Shown in pieces: positions 53,530 through 55,184 of a DNA stretch of 55,184 bases. This stretch comes from an uncultured Oscillospiraceae bacterium. Lineage in GTDB: Bacteria > Bacillota > Clostridia > Oscillospirales > Oscillospiraceae. The notes below the pieces were generated by a model, which had not been told where the DNA came from, made no database searches, and saw only the letters and a list, made by a program, of their open reading frames with translations. A program made the position numbers and the translations under genes. The DNA lies in assembly GCA_944385705.1 (NCBI GenBank), contig CALWYF010000007.1, forward strand, positions 1 to 55,184. The letters run 5' to 3'. Numbering within the stretch: position 1 is the stretch's first letter; each line of letters begins with the position of its first letter.

Positions 53530-53558
53530 ATTATAACATCAGTAACTGCTGCGCACAA
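53530..53558 (-). promoter_or_regulatory. Promoter of the MBL-fold hydrolase gene
   Basis: Minus-strand TTGTGC (53553-53558), a 17-base spacer, and TATAAT with an extended TG (53530-53535). Confidence 0.6.
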
Positions 53559-53628
53559 GGCCGTCTGTAAAACCGAATATGCCAAACGTGAAAAAACTTC
53601 TTTCCGGGATTTTCCCGGATAAAGCTTG

Positions 53629-53657
53629 TTGACCTCAGCGTCACAAGATGTTACAAT
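53629..53657 (+). promoter_or_regulatory. Promoter of the VanY-type carboxypeptidase gene
   Basis: TTGACC (53629-53634), a 17-base spacer, TACAAT (53652-53657), 32 bases before the ATG. Confidence 0.75.
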
Positions 53658-53689
53658 ACCTCTGTTACAGAACTATAAGGAGGCTGCAA

Positions 53690-54490
53690 ATGAAAGGCAA
53701 TCTCGTATTTAAGATATTTTTTGCCATACTTTTCCTGGGTGTCTTCAGCGCCTACAGCTACATGCACTTCTCCTCCGGCTGGTCCACCAGCAGCTTTGCA
53801 GAGACCGTAGCTTCTCTGGATGAGAACGGTCAAGTCGCCTCTCAGGGCGAGGAAGAAGTGGCAGCTGCCCCTGAGGCCACTGCGGAACCCACTCCGGTCC
53901 CCACCGAGGAGCCGGGCAGCGATCTGCCTGACGTGGACCTCACCAGCTGGGAGATGGTCCTTGTCAACAAGGATAACCCCATAGGCGAAGATTTTGTTCC
54001 CCCGGAGACCGCCACTCTGGCCAACGACTGCGTTGTGGATTCCCGTATTGCCGAAGCTCTCACCAGCTTTGCCGAGGGCGCTCAAGCTGAAGGGCTGTCG
54101 GTGTATCTTTCCTCCGGCTACAGAGACTACGCTACTCAGCAGTATCTGTATAATCGGAAGATAAGCCAGGGATACAGCGCCGAGGAGGCCGCCAAAATAG
54201 TCACGCCCCCTGGCACCAGTGAGCACCAGACCGGCCTGTGCTGCGATATAACCGATATATACCGCGACCCCAAGACCACTGACCTGGAAAATACAGATAC
54301 CTTCAAATGGCTTCTGGCCCATTGTCAGGACTACGGGTTCATTCTCCGCTATCCCGAGGACAAGCAGGATATCACCCAGGTGATGTATGAGCCCTGGCAC
54401 TTCCGCTATGTGGGCGTCGAAGCTGCAACCTACATCATGGAGAACAACCTCTGCCTTGAGGAGTTTGTGGCCCTTTACAACGAGGCCTGA
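53690..54490 (+). CDS. VanY-type D,D-carboxypeptidase, membrane-anchored
   Basis: A 266-residue protein from ATG 53690 (GGAGG six bases upstream). Residues about 5-25 form a signal or anchor helix. A Pro/Glu/Thr/Ala linker follows ('APEATAEPTPVPTEEPG'), then the M15B domain: 'LSSGYRDYATQQYLYNRKIS', the zinc ligands in SEHQTGLCCDI (His and Asp) and 'MYEPWHFRYVG' (catalytic Glu and His). It removes D-Ala from peptidoglycan stems outside the membrane. The Cys-Cys in GLCCDI replaces the more usual Ala-Val. No van cluster is present, so this is ordinary wall remodelling rather than vancomycin resistance. Confidence 0.9.
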   Translation: MKGNLVFKIFFAILFLGVFSAYSYMHFSSGWSTSSFAETVASLDENGQVASQGEEEVAAAPEATAEPTPVPTEEPGSDLPDVDLTSWEMVLVNKDNPIGEDFVPPETATLANDCVVDSRIAEALTSFAEGAQAEGLSVYLSSGYRDYATQQYLYNRKISQGYSAEEAAKIVTPPGTSEHQTGLCCDITDIYRDPKTTDLENTDTFKWLLAHCQDYGFILRYPEDKQDITQVMYEPWHFRYVGVEAATYIMENNLCLEEFVALYNEA

Positions 54491-54506
54491 GCTTCCGGCT
54501 CTTTAA

Positions 54507-54549
54507 GCAAAGCCCCGCCGCCTATGAAGGCGGCGGGGCTTTGCTTTTT
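54507..54549 (+). terminator. Terminator of the VanY-type gene
   Basis: A 16-base-pair stem (54507-54522 with 54529-54544), loop tatgaa, then TTTTTG, 17 bases after the stop. Confidence 0.9.
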
Positions 54550-54606
54550 GCCGGGGGCAGGCAAAACTATCCGGGAAAAAATGCGGGAAAAAACGGAAAA
54601 ACATAC

Positions 54607-54635
54607 TTGACAAGTGGGGCGCCTGGTGCTATTAT
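54607..54635 (+). promoter_or_regulatory. tRNA-Leu promoter
   Basis: TTGACA (54607-54612), a 17-base spacer, TATTAT (54630-54635), 19 bases before the tRNA. A perfect TATAAT (54633-54638) overlaps but would need a 20-base spacer. Confidence 0.75.
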
Positions 54636-54654
54636 AATCAAGCGTTCCAGAGAT

Positions 54655-54742
54655 GCGCGAGTGGTGGAATTGGCAGACTCGCTAGATTCAGGTTCTAGTG
54701 TCCACTCCGGACGTGCGGGTTCAAGTCCCGCCTCGCGCACCA
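54655..54742 (+). tRNA. tRNA-Leu (CAG)
   Basis: An 88-base class II tRNA with encoded CCA. Acceptor GCGCGAG/CTCGCGC, anticodon stem CTAGA/TCTAG with loop TTCAGGT (CAG, reads CUG), a long variable arm, and T-stem GCGGG/CCCGC. tRNA-Leu genes are frequent integration sites, but no repeat of its 3' end was found to the right. Confidence 0.95.
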
Positions 54743-54746
54743 GCTT

Positions 54747-54783
54747 AAAGCCTTGAAAACCTTGTGTTTTCAAGGCTTTTTTC
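54747..54783 (+). terminator. tRNA-Leu terminator
   Basis: A 14-base-pair stem (54747-54760 with 54766-54779), loop cttgt, T-run to 54783. Confidence 0.9.
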
Positions 54784-54906
54784 TTTTGCTCCATGGCCTT
54801 GACCCTTATTCTGACCCTTATAGCCTTGATATAAGCTGGTATCCTATGGACTCTCTTCTTAGCTCAAGCCAGGCTCAGAGGGCGACTGCAGCTTTATGAT
54901 TGGTGC

Positions 54907-55184
54907 TCAGGGTCCTGTCACGAAATCTCCGCCGCCCTTGAACAGAGTACCAAAATGCGGTATGATAAAATTGTTATAGCCCCAGCAGCTCACGCCGGTT
55001 CCCTGTAATGAAGTAGTTGCCGTAAGGTCGAGGGTGTGCTCATCTTTGCCGGAGTGGGATATATGTAAGTCCGGGCCAATAAAGATTGGCTTTTTATACG
55101 GCTGTGCTAAAATGCTTGGAGGTAATTCAACGCAATGAAAAAAGCCACTGTTTTTAAGCTCGCAGCGGTATTTGGTGCGCTGCT
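54907..55184 (-). CDS. Partial open frame entering from the right edge, unknown product
   Basis: A frame open over 92 codons from the window edge to a TGA at 54907-54909. It ends 'FKGGGDFVTGP'; the inner part reads 'YKKPIFIGPDLHISHSGKDE' and 'TGVSCWGYNNFIIPHFGTLF'. Composition is protein-like, but third-position GC is only about 55 %, lower than in the rest of the window. I do not recognise a family. It conflicts with the rightward start at 55135: at most one of the two is likely real. Its start is outside the window. From 54784 to 54906 I see no other feature. Confidence 0.4.
   Translation of the reverse strand, partial: QRTKYRCELKNSGFFHCVELPPSILAQPYKKPIFIGPDLHISHSGKDEHTLDLTATTSLQGTGVSCWGYNNFIIPHFGTLFKGGGDFVTGP
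55086..55113 (+). promoter_or_regulatory. Candidate promoter of the rightward partial gene
   Basis: TTGGCT (55086-55091), a 16-base spacer, TAAAAT (55108-55113), 21 bases before the ATG at 55135. Confidence 0.35.
55135..55184 (+). CDS. Partial gene start, probable signal peptide
   Basis: ATG at 55135 with GGAGGT 11 bases upstream, and 16 full codons to the edge (MKKATVFKLAAVFGAL). A Lys-rich start followed by a hydrophobic stretch is a typical signal peptide opening. It overlaps the leftward open frame on the other strand. Too short to identify. Confidence 0.4.
   Translation, partial: MKKATVFKLAAVFGAL

Noticed and set aside
53690..54490. Part of a vancomycin resistance cluster
   Set aside because: VanY-type carboxypeptidases are common in Firmicutes; no vanH, vanX, ligase or VanRS genes are nearby.
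54655..54742. Attachment site of an integrated element at tRNA-Leu
   Set aside because: No integrase gene and no second copy of the tRNA 3' end occur in the visible sequence; only the drop in GC supports it.

Overview
This is a GC-rich (roughly 55-60 % by eye) chromosomal segment of an anaerobic, spore-forming Clostridia-type Firmicute. My best guess is the Oscillospiraceae/Oscillospirales. Support: a spore cortex-lytic enzyme (SleB), a ferredoxin-dependent 2-oxoacid oxidoreductase, type III glutamine synthetase, DegV, long-form HPF, a YugP-type protease, FeoAB, strong GGAGG ribosome-binding sites and sigma-A-type promoters. No prophage, transposase, CRISPR array or plasmid function is visible; it reads as core genome with small accessory pieces. 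Gene names come from reading motifs, not from database searches.

Layout. 1-286: promoters and leader of an rRNA operon that runs out of the window to the left. 0.4-1.8 kb: zinc-ribbon membrane protein and SleB. 2.0-3.5 kb: a module of a secreted acidic-repeat protein, an ECF-like sigma factor and an RsgI-like anti-sigma. 3.6-5.3 kb: a gamma-glutamyltransferase homologue. 5.3-7.05 kb: an Lsa-like ABC-F gene behind a leader-peptide attenuator. 7.05-9.4 kb: feoAB. 9.6-13 kb: a four-subunit 2-oxoacid:ferredoxin oxidoreductase with a P-loop ATPase. 13.2-19.4 kb: an F-type ATP synthase operon in which a second b subunit, the C-terminal part of delta, and alpha form one 747-residue protein. 19.8-21.5 kb: DegV and HPF around a structured repeat. 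21.8-29.1 kb: cell-surface genes (TPR/LRR membrane protein, LysM protein, M3 lipoprotein peptidase). 29.4-31 kb: CBS-containing family II pyrophosphatase. 31.3-37.2 kb: alpha-glucan or sugar uptake operon with 4-alpha-glucanotransferase and a LacI regulator. 37.4-41.6 kb: PfkB kinase, GalM and GlnN, then an inverted second copy of the repeat. 41.9-45.7 kb: membrane glycosyltransferase pair and a YugP-like protease. 45.9-46.3 kb: tRNA-Val, tRNA-Met, tRNA-Glu. 46.4-48.9 kb: mannose/fructose utilisation operon. 49.1-52.7 kb: D-aminoacylase, amino-acid permease and serine hydrolase. 52.9-54.5 kb: MBL-fold hydrolase and VanY-type carboxypeptidase. 54.65 kb: tRNA-Leu, then a lower-GC tail with a partial gene.

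How the parts work together. The oxidoreductase would convert 2-oxoacids to acyl-CoA and reduced ferredoxin, and the ATP synthase handles the ion gradient. The sugar operons feed hexoses into glycolysis. The D-aminoacylase operon looks like salvage of D-amino acids or peptides. The two most unusual items are the b'-delta-alpha fusion, whose stoichiometry conflicts with a standard F1Fo complex, and the dispersed repeat, whose two copies show paired changes in their predicted stems. The ABC-F attenuator is a clear regulatory prediction that can be tested directly.
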